A DNA stretch of 54,934 nucleotides from the IMG/VR virus record IMGVR_UViG_3300029263_001128, positions 1-54,934 of that record. One strand, 5' to 3'. The DNA comes from a virus. This document shows positions 6,251 to 12,910 of this stretch, piece after piece. The notes below the pieces were generated by a model. It was not told the origin of the DNA, made no database searches, and was given only the letters and a program-made list of their open reading frames with translations. Every line of letters starts with the position of its first letter. The first letter of the stretch is position 1. The translations under genes were made by a program, and so were the position numbers.

Positions 6251-6730
6251 ATGAAAATATTACTTGAAAACTGGCGGCGATTTATAAATGAGGATGTGCG
6301 AGTCACATTTAAAAAAGCAATTGATCTGGTCTGCCCTCCGGCAACGCAGGACTTGAAGCTTAACACAAAGAACCGTGATTCCGCAATTCATACTGAATAT
6401 ATCCAGTATGGCCCTTTAAATGTAGATAAGCCCGGTGACTACTGGGAGGAAATAGCAGATTATTGGGACTCAACCGAAGAAGCAGCCGAAGCTTCTAACT
6501 GTGGAGTTTGCACTGCTTTTGACATCTCTCCTCGGATGCTGGAATGTATGCCCGGAGAGACATCCGATGACGACGGGCTTCTCGGCTATTGCTGGATGCA
6601 CCACTTCAAGTGCCACTCTGCGCGAGCTTGTAGGACTTGGGCAAAAGGTGGCCCGATAGAAGAAGATTCAGTTTCTGCTGATTGGCAGGAGCGCTCAAAT
6701 ATTGGAGATAAAGATGAAACTCCTACTTGA
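6251..6730 (+). CDS. Tagged putative virion-packaged Cys/His-rich protein
   Basis: 159 residues: tag MKILLENWRRFINED, then an acidic domain. Residues 83-135 hold CGVC, a single Cys, and GYCWMHHFKCHSARAC with WAKGGPI after it, which looks like a zinc or metal site built from Cys and His. The closely packed motif suggests a conserved module, but I cannot name its activity. The C terminus (DKDETPT) is read out of frame from the tag of the following gene, a 17-base overlap. Confidence 0.65.
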   Translation: MKILLENWRRFINEDVRVTFKKAIDLVCPPATQDLKLNTKNRDSAIHTEYIQYGPLNVDKPGDYWEEIADYWDSTEEAAEASNCGVCTAFDISPRMLECMPGETSDDDGLLGYCWMHHFKCHSARACRTWAKGGPIEEDSVSADWQERSNIGDKDETPT

Positions 6731-7154
6731 AAACTGGAATAGGTTTTTGGCTGAAGCTGTAGAACTCCCTTCTGAATGTGAAGGTGAGGAAGGATATTAT
6801 CACTCTCTTCCCTCGTCTTTGATCAAGTCCGTACTAAGAAACGGACTCCGACCCAGCCCATCAGGGAGCGATTCAAAGTTCGGATTGGGTGAATGGTCTG
6901 CTGGCAAGTCTTTTATCTCGATGGGATATAGTAATGCAGTAAAGTGGCAAGTTCAGATAGAAGAGGCAACAGGTGAGCCTGCTGGCATTGTTCAGATAGA
7001 ACTGCCAGATGATTTTATAAATGCTCTGAAGCTTGACACACAGGCCGTAGATGACGGAGATCATTGTGCTTTCTATGTAGAAGAGGTAATTCCATCAAAG
7101 TTTATCACCCTGCTTGATTATGGCCCATCTGATTACTTTGAAGACGATGAATGA
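6714..7154 (+). CDS. Tagged putative virion-packaged ADP-ribosyltransferase-like protein
   Basis: 146 residues from ATG 6714 (GGAG 7 bases upstream). Tag MKLLLENWNRFLAEA, then GYYHSLPSSLIKSVLRNGLRPSPSG, SAGKSFISMGYSNAVKWQ and YVEEVIPSKFITLLDY. This succession (Tyr-His, a helix ending in Gly-Leu-x-Pro, a beta-strand with Ser/Ile, a late Glu before Ile-Pro) resembles the small RNA 2'-phosphotransferase/ADP-ribosyltransferase fold. T4 packages the ADP-ribosyltransferase Alt in its head, a direct functional parallel. Catalytic competence is unproven. Confidence 0.6.
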   Translation: MKLLLENWNRFLAEAVELPSECEGEEGYYHSLPSSLIKSVLRNGLRPSPSGSDSKFGLGEWSAGKSFISMGYSNAVKWQVQIEEATGEPAGIVQIELPDDFINALKLDTQAVDDGDHCAFYVEEVIPSKFITLLDYGPSDYFEDDE

Positions 7155-7183
7155 AGCTCCTAATTGAAAGTTGGCGCAACTAA
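7151..7183 (+). pseudogene. Orphan N-terminal tag (10 codons)
   Basis: ATG at 7151 overlaps the preceding stop as ATGA and reads MKLLIESWRN followed directly by TAA. It is the same tag as in the six genes before it but has no cargo, and it stops just before the [LI]-x-E site. It is best explained as the remnant of a deleted member or as a landing place where cargo can be exchanged. It may still be translated by coupling. Too short for standard gene callers. Confidence 0.6.
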
Positions 7184-7192
7184 ATAAACCCA

Positions 7193-7199
7193 CTATTTA
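7193..7199 (+). promoter_or_regulatory. CTATTTA candidate phage promoter element
   Basis: Heptamer 21 bases before ATG 7221 in a 37-base intergenic gap that separates the tagged operon from the next gene; an AGAGGAAG ribosome-binding site lies between them. Confidence 0.45.
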
Positions 7200-7220
7200 A
7201 TTATAAAGAGGAAGACTAAT

Positions 7221-7646
7221 ATGAAGATTACCAAAGCAAGACTAAAACAGATCATCAAGGAAGAACTTGAGAATGTAGTGGAGGACCGCCAACCAAAATA
7301 TAAAATCAAGGCTTCTGATGTTAGCAAGGCACGTAAGATCCTTAATTATGCTGGTCACGGCTATGCCCTTGACGATGAGGGTAATCTACAAGCAGACGAT
7401 AAGTCCGTTAAGCTGCTTATCCCGAGCGGGATCGGTGTTCGGAGTGTGGAGGAAAAATTAAATGAAGAACTCACCCGTCAAGACAAAACCGATGTAAAGA
7501 AGATGGTCAAGGACGAACTTGAGAAGCTGCTTAAGAAAAAGGATACCAAGGATCAGATGGGTGAGATTGCAAAGAGAATTCTAAAGAAGCTTTACAAGGA
7601 TCTTTCATTAGAGCATCCATACATTATTGACCGCATCAAGATTTGA
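7221..7646 (+). CDS. Helical protein with MKITK-class N-terminal peptide
   Basis: 141 residues, highly charged (Lys/Glu) and predicted largely helical. It starts MKITKARLKQIIKEEL; Ile12-Lys13-Glu14 is a potential prohead-protease site and the peptide parallels the 1796 protein. Three more DVKKMVKDELEKLL-like amphipathic helices follow, so it may be a scaffold or core protein of the head rather than an enzyme. It has its own CTATTTA element, unlike the coupled genes before it. Function not established. Confidence 0.6.
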   Translation: MKITKARLKQIIKEELENVVEDRQPKYKIKASDVSKARKILNYAGHGYALDDEGNLQADDKSVKLLIPSGIGVRSVEEKLNEELTRQDKTDVKKMVKDELEKLLKKKDTKDQMGEIAKRILKKLYKDLSLEHPYIIDRIKI

Positions 7647-7655
7647 GGTTATTTT

Positions 7656-7865
7656 ATGACAATCCCCATCCCTGATCTGTGGTCAGAAAAGTTCTCGCAA
7701 GCGAAACAAGGAGACTGGATTTATTATCAAAACTACGCTAGCAAAATCACAGGATTAGTTGTGGAGGTTGACCAAAAGACCGACTTTATGAAAGTTCATT
7801 GCTTTGAGACAATGAATCTTCGATGGTTCACCAGAAAAAACATTGGTCAGTATTTGGTTTTATGA
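7656..7865 (+). CDS. Small hypothetical protein, SH3-like
   Basis: 69 residues: KQGDWIYYQN, ITGLVVEVDQ, FMKVHCFETMNLRWFTRKNI. Alternating short strands and the QGDW start resemble the VGDLV barrel family seen at 7862 and elsewhere. GAGG precedes ATG. It overlaps the next start by four bases (ATGA). Confidence 0.55.
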   Translation: MTIPIPDLWSEKFSQAKQGDWIYYQNYASKITGLVVEVDQKTDFMKVHCFETMNLRWFTRKNIGQYLVL

Positions 7866-8053
7866 ATGTCGGCGACCTAGTTAGGCTCAAATACAAGTAT
7901 CCAATTTGGTTATTTTCTTTTGGGATCTCGGAAGGAGACATAGGACTGATAACTGAAATTTGTAGTGAAAGAGTTGCGAAAGTCTACTGGATTAAAATCC
8001 GAAGAGTAGCAGAAATAAACCTTGAGCTTATCAAGCCTGCTGAACAGGAGTAG
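7862..8053 (+). CDS. Small SH3-like (VGDLV) protein
   Basis: 63 residues from ATG 7862, chosen because MNVGDLVRLK begins the domain exactly and the start overlaps the upstream stop as ATGA. Strands follow as GDIGLITEI, AKVYWIKI and INLELIKP, a compact five-strand barrel pattern ending soon after. A close relative in pattern to 2213 and 9249. Such proteins may bind RNA or ribosome-associated factors, but this is not shown. Confidence 0.6.
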   Translation: MNVGDLVRLKYKYPIWLFSFGISEGDIGLITEICSERVAKVYWIKIRRVAEINLELIKPAEQE

Positions 8054-8055
8054 AG

Positions 8056-8334
8056 ATGATAAATAAAACAATTATTGGTTTGCTTTTTAACAGCACGCTA
8101 CAATTAAATTTTGTTCCGAACACTAACGAAGTTGAGGTAACTCAAACAGAGACAACCATTTCCTCTGGCAAGATTGTTTATTTGCTAGGCAATGTATGCA
8201 ATTTAAAGCCGTCTTATGAGTTTGACATAGAAAAAACAAGCGAATTTGCTGATGCGTGTGAGAAGCTTGATGAAAACTGGTTTCTTATCAGCAATGTAGA
8301 GGCTAGTTATAAGTATGAGAGTGCCCCCTTATAA
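8056..8334 (+). CDS. Hypothetical protein
   Basis: 92 residues, not recognised. An AGGAG ribosome-binding site precedes ATG. The N-terminal 20 residues are moderately hydrophobic (IIGLLFNSTLQLNFV) and the rest is mixed with several short beta-strands; no cysteine pattern of a metal site. It lies in a run of co-oriented small genes (7656-9485) with overlapping ends, so it is probably part of one transcript. Confidence 0.5.
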   Translation: MINKTIIGLLFNSTLQLNFVPNTNEVEVTQTETTISSGKIVYLLGNVCNLKPSYEFDIEKTSEFADACEKLDENWFLISNVEASYKYESAPL

Positions 8335-8575
8335 GCGCAGCGATTTACATGCTGGCCTCTTGATTAAAGATTTAGATTCTGGTGACCTTGGGTTGCTTGT
8401 CTCTAGATTTGATTTGATGAAAAATTGGGATTTTGACGAGCCCATCTGGGTCTGGGATATGTTTTGGTCCGGGCCGACCACCGACAATGAAAACAGAAAT
8501 GTTCCGTTTATTGAACAAGCGATTATTGGTTTGCTCAACGGGGGCGTCTGGTCCATAGTAGAAAATGATGCTTGA
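8315..8575 (+). CDS. Small protein related to the SH3-like family
   Basis: 86 residues with DLHAGLLIKDLDSGDLGLLVSRF and PIWVWDMFWSG, a strand-turn-strand pattern recalling the VGDLV proteins but diverged. It overlaps the previous gene by 20 bases and the next by 11. The Trp-rich centre is similar in style to the 8565 protein, so the pair may be ancient duplicates. Confidence 0.5.
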   Translation: MRVPPYKRSDLHAGLLIKDLDSGDLGLLVSRFDLMKNWDFDEPIWVWDMFWSGPTTDNENRNVPFIEQAIIGLLNGGVWSIVENDA

Positions 8576-8846
8576 TGAGTTGCGAGAGAAGGTAGAACAC
8601 GTTACATTAGGAGTAGGTGATCTGATAATAGATGTTCGCACGGGGTCTAAAGGTTTTCTCTCCGAGAGGGAGAGGCGCATAGACATTACCCACGACGATA
8701 TCTACATCTGGAAGATTTCTTGGTTTCACCATTCAAAAAAGTTTAGTCAGTTTAATGCTCTTCCATTTATGGAAGAAGAGGGGCTAAAAATGTCTATTCT
8801 AATTGGAACAATAATAATTCATAAAGCAGGAGTCGATAGTGAGTAA
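8565..8846 (+). CDS. Small protein related to the SH3-like family
   Basis: 93 residues; ATG 8565 or the adjacent ATG 8568 could serve. LGVGDLIIDVRTGSKGFLSERE followed by IYIWKISWF shows the GDL strand and a Trp-containing strand as in the 8315 protein. The C terminus (MSILIGTIIIHKAG) is hydrophobic. The next gene begins inside it at GTG 8839. Confidence 0.5.
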   Translation: MMLDELREKVEHVTLGVGDLIIDVRTGSKGFLSERERRIDITHDDIYIWKISWFHHSKKFSQFNALPFMEEEGLKMSILIGTIIIHKAGVDSE

Positions 8847-9273
8847 CTGGAACGTCTATAAGATTTTCAAGAGCGGTAAAAGGGCCAAGAGCCCATTTGA
8901 AACATTTGAAGCATCAGATAAAGAGCACTTCTTCTCTGAAATTCTACCAACATTAGGAGAGAAGCTACAGAAATCAGACTGGCTTGTCATCTCTGTTGAA
9001 GAGCCGCAAGAACGCCCAGAGGGTGGCACAATGTCTGAAGATGATATGGTTGCCAAAAAGCGCAATCGTTATCTAACAAAAATTGCTATCGAATTATTTC
9101 CAGACATTGCTGGTAAGGGTGTCTCCACCTGTCTTATGATGAACGAACAAACAGATTGGAAATGGGCTTGGTGTATAGCCGAAGGGGGAACCCATAGATT
9201 CCTCGGTCTCTTGTCTAACAAGTTTGAGACGAGAAAGGAGGTTATTGCGTGGATCGACACGGCTGGCATCTAG
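8839..9273 (+). CDS. Hypothetical protein
   Basis: 144 residues from GTG, with AGGAG upstream. No family is recognised. The N-terminal part is Lys/Phe-rich with an amphipathic helix (KEHFFSEILPTLGEKLQ); the centre, LTKIAIELFPDIAGKGVSTCLMMNE, and a Trp-rich strand WKWAWCIAE suggest a small alpha/beta domain. The 3' end overlaps the next gene by 25 bases. Confidence 0.5.
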   Translation: MSNWNVYKIFKSGKRAKSPFETFEASDKEHFFSEILPTLGEKLQKSDWLVISVEEPQERPEGGTMSEDDMVAKKRNRYLTKIAIELFPDIAGKGVSTCLMMNEQTDWKWAWCIAEGGTHRFLGLLSNKFETRKEVIAWIDTAGI

Positions 9274-9485
9274 CACACAGGATTGGAGATCTCATCAGGG
9301 TTGTTGAGAAAACAACCATAAACACTCTTAATGGGAATGCCGAAGTTGGTGACCTCGGTGTCGTAATTAATTGCCCGAAGGAATCATCTGGAATTTTATT
9401 TGTAGAGGTTTACCTAATGAAATCGAGCAATATACGATGGTTCTCTCCTATCGAAATAGACACAATCTCAAACATAGGTGAGTAG
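9249..9485 (+). CDS. Small SH3-like protein
   Basis: 78 residues from GTG 9249, supported by AAAGGAGG 7 bases upstream. HRIGDLIRVV, EVGDLGVVINC, LFVEVYLMKSSNIRWFSPIEI shows two GDL strands and a C-terminal strand with RWFS as in the 7656 protein. It belongs to the same dispersed small-barrel family. It is the last gene of the 7656-9485 run. Confidence 0.55.
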   Translation: MDRHGWHLAHRIGDLIRVVEKTTINTLNGNAEVGDLGVVINCPKESSGILFVEVYLMKSSNIRWFSPIEIDTISNIGE

Positions 9486-9487
9486 CT

Positions 9488-9505
9488 CTCTATTTATTAA
9501 TAGAG
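9488..9505 (+). promoter_or_regulatory. CTATTTA element within a short hairpin
   Basis: CTATTTA at 9490-9496 lies 19 bases before ATG 9516 and sits inside a perfect 7-base-pair AT-rich hairpin (CTCTATT/AATAGAG with a 4-base loop). The stem lacks the GC content and U-tail of an intrinsic terminator, so a promoter or operator role is more likely. Confidence 0.4.
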
Positions 9506-9515
9506 GGTTCTCGCA

Positions 9516-9683
9516 ATGAAGCAGACCAATAGTTTTGTCGATTCCATGTCTCTGACATGTGTTTTGATAAACATTGGTCTGTTCTTGTTTGCGTGCTGGT
9601 CCGGCTATTTACAAATACAACTATTAACACTATTTAATGTTGCCTGCTTTTCGTTGTATTTTTTAATTCTAGGTAGAAAATAA
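9516..9683 (+). CDS. 55-residue two-helix membrane protein
   Basis: MKQTNSFVDSMSLTCVLINI starts a hydrophobic protein with two probable membrane helices (about 12-32 and 36-52) and a short Arg-Lys C terminus. It fits exactly between the promoter-like element and the next gene, overlapping its ATG as TAATG. Ribosome-binding support is modest (GAGGG). It could be holin-like or an exclusion factor; no family is recognised. Confidence 0.55.
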   Translation: MKQTNSFVDSMSLTCVLINIGLFLFACWSGYLQIQLLTLFNVACFSLYFLILGRK

Positions 9684-10900
9684 TGTATCAAAAATTTTGG
9701 AATCAATTTTTAATAGAACAAGAAGAACTTGTTGGAACCACTGTTGACTTTCCTCCAGCTAACTCAAAAAGAATTGGTAGAAAATGGGGTGCAGGTGATA
9801 AGCCTGCTCGCGTGCCGCCCCCGGCACGTTCCCACCCATCCCCCTTTACCACAGGGATTGGGGCTTATTTAATTAGCAAAGGCTATGATTTAGATACAAA
9901 GCTTGGTGGCGGCGTTGATGGCATTGTCTACCGAGCAATAAATAAAAAGACCGGTAAGAACGTGGCTGTAAAAGTTGTTCTCAGAACAACACAGGGAGAT
10001 ATGAAAAGAGAAGCTGCTAACTACAAATTCATTTTAGATAACAGAGAATCACTTGGACAATATGCAAAATATTTCCCCGTGGTTTATTCTTCGGAAATAG
10101 ACCAGATACCTGCAAACAAAGAGACAATGGAAGGAAGAAAAGTAGAAGCTGCCATTATTATTATGGAACAACTTGAACTTCTGCCAGACGATGTTGCAAG
10201 AAGTCTTTTTGCAACAAATGTCAATTATAAGAAAGACAAGCAAGCAAGAACCCAGAGAGACAAGAGGCTTTTTAAAAGCTATAAACTCGTTGGAAACCTG
10301 ATCAACATGGCTATTAGCTTAACTGATCCCGCATACACAAGTCCATTCATCTCTTATGAGGCGCAAGAAAAAATAGAAAAATCAATAATAACAACAATGT
10401 TTGGTAAGAAGCGTTACGCCCCGGTGCGACCGGCGGGTGTCTCGCCTTTAGGGGTCCAAGGGTTGACTGATGAGGCTAAGGAACTTATGAACTTATTCGT
10501 AAATGTGACGTATACGTCAATACTAAGAGATCCTACGAGTAAAGCAGATATGGATATTGTTATGGATTACAAAGATATTATCAAGCGTGATTTAGCAAAC
10601 GCTTTTATTAAAGCGTATTCTCGACCCATTGTCTCTGGGGGTGTCCCTGACGCCCTCAGAGTAGGCTCAAGCTTAAAGGGTTTTGACCAATACTATTCTT
10701 CTGAAGATGCGGTAGGTGACCATTTCCCAGAGTCAGTTGGGATCAGAAAGGCAATGCAAGCACTCTCAGGCGAAGGTTTAAAGCCATTTGATGTTCACAA
10801 CGGAAATGTTATGATGAGACCCAAGACAAATGAGATTGTTATTGTTGACCTTGGGAGGTTCAAGGGGCTTGAAACCAACGAAAGTCTCAGAAATGTATGA
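9683..10900 (+). CDS. Tagged large protein kinase-like protein
   Basis: 405 residues. A variant tag, MYQKFWNQFLIEQ, has Leu10-Ile11-Glu12 as a possible prohead-protease site. After a Pro-rich linker (21-55) comes a kinase-like domain: glycine loop LGGGVDGIVY (74-83), ATP lysine in VAVKVV (Lys97), hinge IIIMEQLE, catalytic loop KPFDVHNGNVM (Asp370, Asn375) and IVDLG (Asp389) for DFG. A long insertion between the lobes (180-340) is unusual. The second tagged kinase after 5595; it may be packaged and phosphorylate host proteins early (inference). The C terminus overlaps the nuclease gene by 8 bases. Confidence 0.75.
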   Translation: MYQKFWNQFLIEQEELVGTTVDFPPANSKRIGRKWGAGDKPARVPPPARSHPSPFTTGIGAYLISKGYDLDTKLGGGVDGIVYRAINKKTGKNVAVKVVLRTTQGDMKREAANYKFILDNRESLGQYAKYFPVVYSSEIDQIPANKETMEGRKVEAAIIIMEQLELLPDDVARSLFATNVNYKKDKQARTQRDKRLFKSYKLVGNLINMAISLTDPAYTSPFISYEAQEKIEKSIITTMFGKKRYAPVRPAGVSPLGVQGLTDEAKELMNLFVNVTYTSILRDPTSKADMDIVMDYKDIIKRDLANAFIKAYSRPIVSGGVPDALRVGSSLKGFDQYYSSEDAVGDHFPESVGIRKAMQALSGEGLKPFDVHNGNVMMRPKTNEIVIVDLGRFKGLETNESLRNV

Positions 10901-11228
10901 ATATGATGCCATTTGTTCTCGCGTAGTGGATGGAGACACCATCGATGCTCGTGTTGATCTGGGATTCCGTGTCTGGATAGAGTGTAGAGTGCGTTTGCTG
11001 GGCATAGACGCCCCTGAGACGCGCACAAAAGACTTGGAGGAAAAGAAGGCTGGCTTTAAAACTAAGGCGTTCCTAGAGGCACTTATGGATGATTGTGGGC
11101 ATAACTTCAAACTTCAGTCTCACGGCGTTGGAAAGTTTGGAAGATGCCTCGGTGTCATCTACATCGACGGCGAAAACATAAATGAAAGACTAATTGCCGA
11201 AGGTCTTGCCGATAATTACGCAAAGTAG
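10893..11228 (+). CDS. Staphylococcal-nuclease-like (thermonuclease) protein
   Basis: 111 residues from ATG 10893 (frame open further upstream, but that part lies in the kinase gene). VVDGDTIDARVDLG carries the two calcium-binding Asp, VRLLGIDAPET gives the catalytic Arg and Glu, and FGRCLGVIYIDGENINERLIAEGLA gives the second Arg and the family tail. It would hydrolyse DNA or RNA to 3'-phosphonucleotides with Ca2+. No signal peptide, so it acts in the cytoplasm, perhaps in host DNA breakdown. Shorter than the secreted S. aureus enzyme (149 mature residues), but all motifs are present. Confidence 0.85.
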   Translation: MYEYDAICSRVVDGDTIDARVDLGFRVWIECRVRLLGIDAPETRTKDLEEKKAGFKTKAFLEALMDDCGHNFKLQSHGVGKFGRCLGVIYIDGENINERLIAEGLADNYAK

Positions 11229-11248
11229 TGGCCTAGAAGGCGTTTTCG

Positions 11249-11257
11249 TGTTATGTT
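11249..11257 (+). promoter_or_regulatory. Extended -10 promoter candidate
   Basis: TGTTATGTT gives TGn plus TATGTT, 17 bases before ATG 11275; a recognisable -35 is absent (TGGCCT at the expected place). Same TG-n-TATGTT word as in the promoter at 25743. Confidence 0.35.
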
Positions 11258-11274
11258 ACCGGTAGGAGTTAGTA

Positions 11275-12270
11275 ATGGGCGGCAATGTTTTCACTGGTGA
11301 GGCTGTTGAGTCAATCCCTATGGAGTTTATCCAGCCGACACTGGCGGCTTACTACCAAGAACTATCGGCTTTGTTCCCCCAGCACTCCAATTTCTTTAAA
11401 ACCTTCACCACTTTGGGGTCTGTCGGTAAGAAAAGCAAGTCTGGCGACATTGATCTGGCTGTAGACGTAAAGAAATTGTTCCCGCAAGGCCGGATAACCA
11501 CCGAAGATCTACAAAGTTGGAACCTAAATCCCGCGTTGTGGCGTGAAACCTATGAAAAAATGCTAAAGCGGGCACGAACTGCTACACCACACGAGGTTTC
11601 ACTGCGTGCGTTCCTCTATGAACTATCAAAATACATTGGTGAGCGCTCTAATTTGATCAAAAGTGACCTTAAAAAGGTGCGTCCAGGCCAAATGTTCACG
11701 CTTTTCCCCCAAATTACCGATTTTGGTCAGCAAATGGAGGTCTCCGTCCAGATTGATTGGATGTTGGGAGACCCAGAATGGCTAAAATTCTCTTATTTTT
11801 CCCCAATGCCCTCCAAAAGACAGCCTATGTTGAAGGGATTACACAGAACCCAGTTGATTTTGGCGATGTTTGGGGCAAAAGGCTATGCGTTTAGGCATGT
11901 GGGCGGTGTATTTCACAAGACCACAGGCAAAAAGGTCGCCCATAGCCCTTCAGAAGCCTCTGAACTGCTCCAAAAACTCTATGAGACACCTGTTACCACT
12001 CAAAAATTAGAATGCTTCAGCACCATCTACAGCTTTCTAACGTCCAGTTGTTCCAATGATGACCAAAATGGCGCCTTTGACTCTTATTTGTGCATCCTAG
12101 ACTACACAAATGGCAACAAAGAAGTTGATCCAAGCAGCGGAGAATGGCGTCGGTGTGGCTATATCCCTCAAGAACTAGAGGAATATTGGATCCTAAACAA
12201 AGAAAGACTTGGTTTGAAGGGCAGGTACCTCTGTAAGACCGCGAATCACAGGCTCCGTGCGTCGTTATAA
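11275..12270 (+). CDS. Nucleotidyltransferase-fold protein
   Basis: 331 residues. LGSVGKKSKSGDIDLAVD (about 47-64) is the GS-x10-DxD signature of the DNA-polymerase-beta nucleotidyltransferase superfamily, and VQIDWMLG (about 160) supplies the third carboxylate. The remainder is helical with a His/Arg-rich stretch. Members add nucleotides to RNA, proteins or small molecules; the substrate cannot be read here. A tRNA-maintenance or toxin-like role is possible. Clear AGGAG ribosome-binding site. It stands alone between two promoter-like elements. Confidence 0.7.
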   Translation: MGGNVFTGEAVESIPMEFIQPTLAAYYQELSALFPQHSNFFKTFTTLGSVGKKSKSGDIDLAVDVKKLFPQGRITTEDLQSWNLNPALWRETYEKMLKRARTATPHEVSLRAFLYELSKYIGERSNLIKSDLKKVRPGQMFTLFPQITDFGQQMEVSVQIDWMLGDPEWLKFSYFSPMPSKRQPMLKGLHRTQLILAMFGAKGYAFRHVGGVFHKTTGKKVAHSPSEASELLQKLYETPVTTQKLECFSTIYSFLTSSCSNDDQNGAFDSYLCILDYTNGNKEVDPSSGEWRRCGYIPQELEEYWILNKERLGLKGRYLCKTANHRLRASL

Positions 12271-12281
12271 GTCTCTTGAGC

Positions 12282-12288
12282 CTATTTA
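12282..12288 (+). promoter_or_regulatory. CTATTTA candidate phage promoter element
   Basis: Heptamer 21 bases before ATG 12310, in a 39-base gap with an AGGAGG ribosome-binding site. No sigma-70-type boxes accompany it. Confidence 0.45.
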
Positions 12289-12309
12289 TTGGGCACAGGA
12301 GGGCTGACA

Positions 12310-12621
12310 ATGCCTGAACAAAATTATAATCAACTAGTGTTGGCCCAGTTACAGGCTCTCTCACAAGCAATGGAGGCACTCCGAGGCGATCTACAGTTTG
12401 TGAGACAAGAGATCACAGAGCTAAAAGCTAAAGAAGACCGAGTTGTGGAACTAAAAGAGTGGAAACAGAGAATTGACGAGGTTGTTTCCCCTCCACAACT
12501 AGAAAAATTGGTCAAAGAGGTAGAGGAATTAAACAAGTATAAGACAAAAGCGGTCACTATCTTCACTGTTGTTCAGTTTGCAATGGCCCTAATTCTTTTT
12601 GTAATGAATTTCATGCCTTGA
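12310..12621 (+). CDS. Coiled-coil protein with C-terminal membrane anchor
   Basis: 103 residues from ATG 12310, which follows AGGAGG. Residues 10-75 are heptad-like and charged (coiled coil), and 80-101 form one hydrophobic helix (VTIFTVVQFAMALILFVM). The architecture resembles XhlA/haemolysin-type phage lysis accessory proteins, which is a shape match and not a motif match. It may tether an endolysin or another partner to the inner membrane. Confidence 0.5.
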   Translation: MPEQNYNQLVLAQLQALSQAMEALRGDLQFVRQEITELKAKEDRVVELKEWKQRIDEVVSPPQLEKLVKEVEELNKYKTKAVTIFTVVQFAMALILFVMNFMP

Positions 12622-12645
12622 CAGATGTTAAAATAATGTTATTTT
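12618..12645 (+). promoter_or_regulatory. Sigma-70-type promoter, probable leaderless transcript
   Basis: TTGACA (12618-12623) overlaps the TGA stop of the previous gene; after 16 bases comes TATTTT (12640-12645), preceded by TGT. The ATG of the next gene is only 6 bases beyond the -10 box, so transcription would start at or next to the start codon. Confidence 0.5.
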
Positions 12646-12651
12646 AATGTT

Positions 12652-12909
12652 ATGAAAAGATTGACACCAACATTAGGCGACTTTGTCGCCCAAAGACACC
12701 CAAAAGAAAGCTTTTATCTTAAAAAAGGCATAGTTGTTGCTTCAAAAGAGAATTCTTTTATAATACAATGGCTATCATACAACAAAGATTTCTTTATGGA
12801 ATTTGATGGAACGGCTTTTGAAGAGCTTAACTCGCGCTATTTACTAACGAAGATGTCTTATAATAGAAGCTATAATATAGACATCACAATCTTAAGCAAA
12901 GCAGGCTAA
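12652..12909 (+). CDS. Small SH3-like protein
   Basis: 85 residues: TPTLGDFVAQ, LKKGIVVASK, SFIIQWLSY, then an extended tail with LNSRYLLTK. The LGDFV-GIVV-IIQW strand order follows the VGDLV small-barrel pattern. There is no ribosome-binding site; the promoter -10 ends 6 bases before ATG, so translation is probably leaderless. The next gene begins one base after the stop. Confidence 0.55.
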   Translation: MKRLTPTLGDFVAQRHPKESFYLKKGIVVASKENSFIIQWLSYNKDFFMEFDGTAFEELNSRYLLTKMSYNRSYNIDITILSKAG

Positions 12910-12910
12910 A

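Noticed and set aside
9488-9505. Intrinsic terminator after the 9249 gene
   Set aside because: The stem is AT-rich and no U-tract follows; it is better seen as part of the CTATTTA element.
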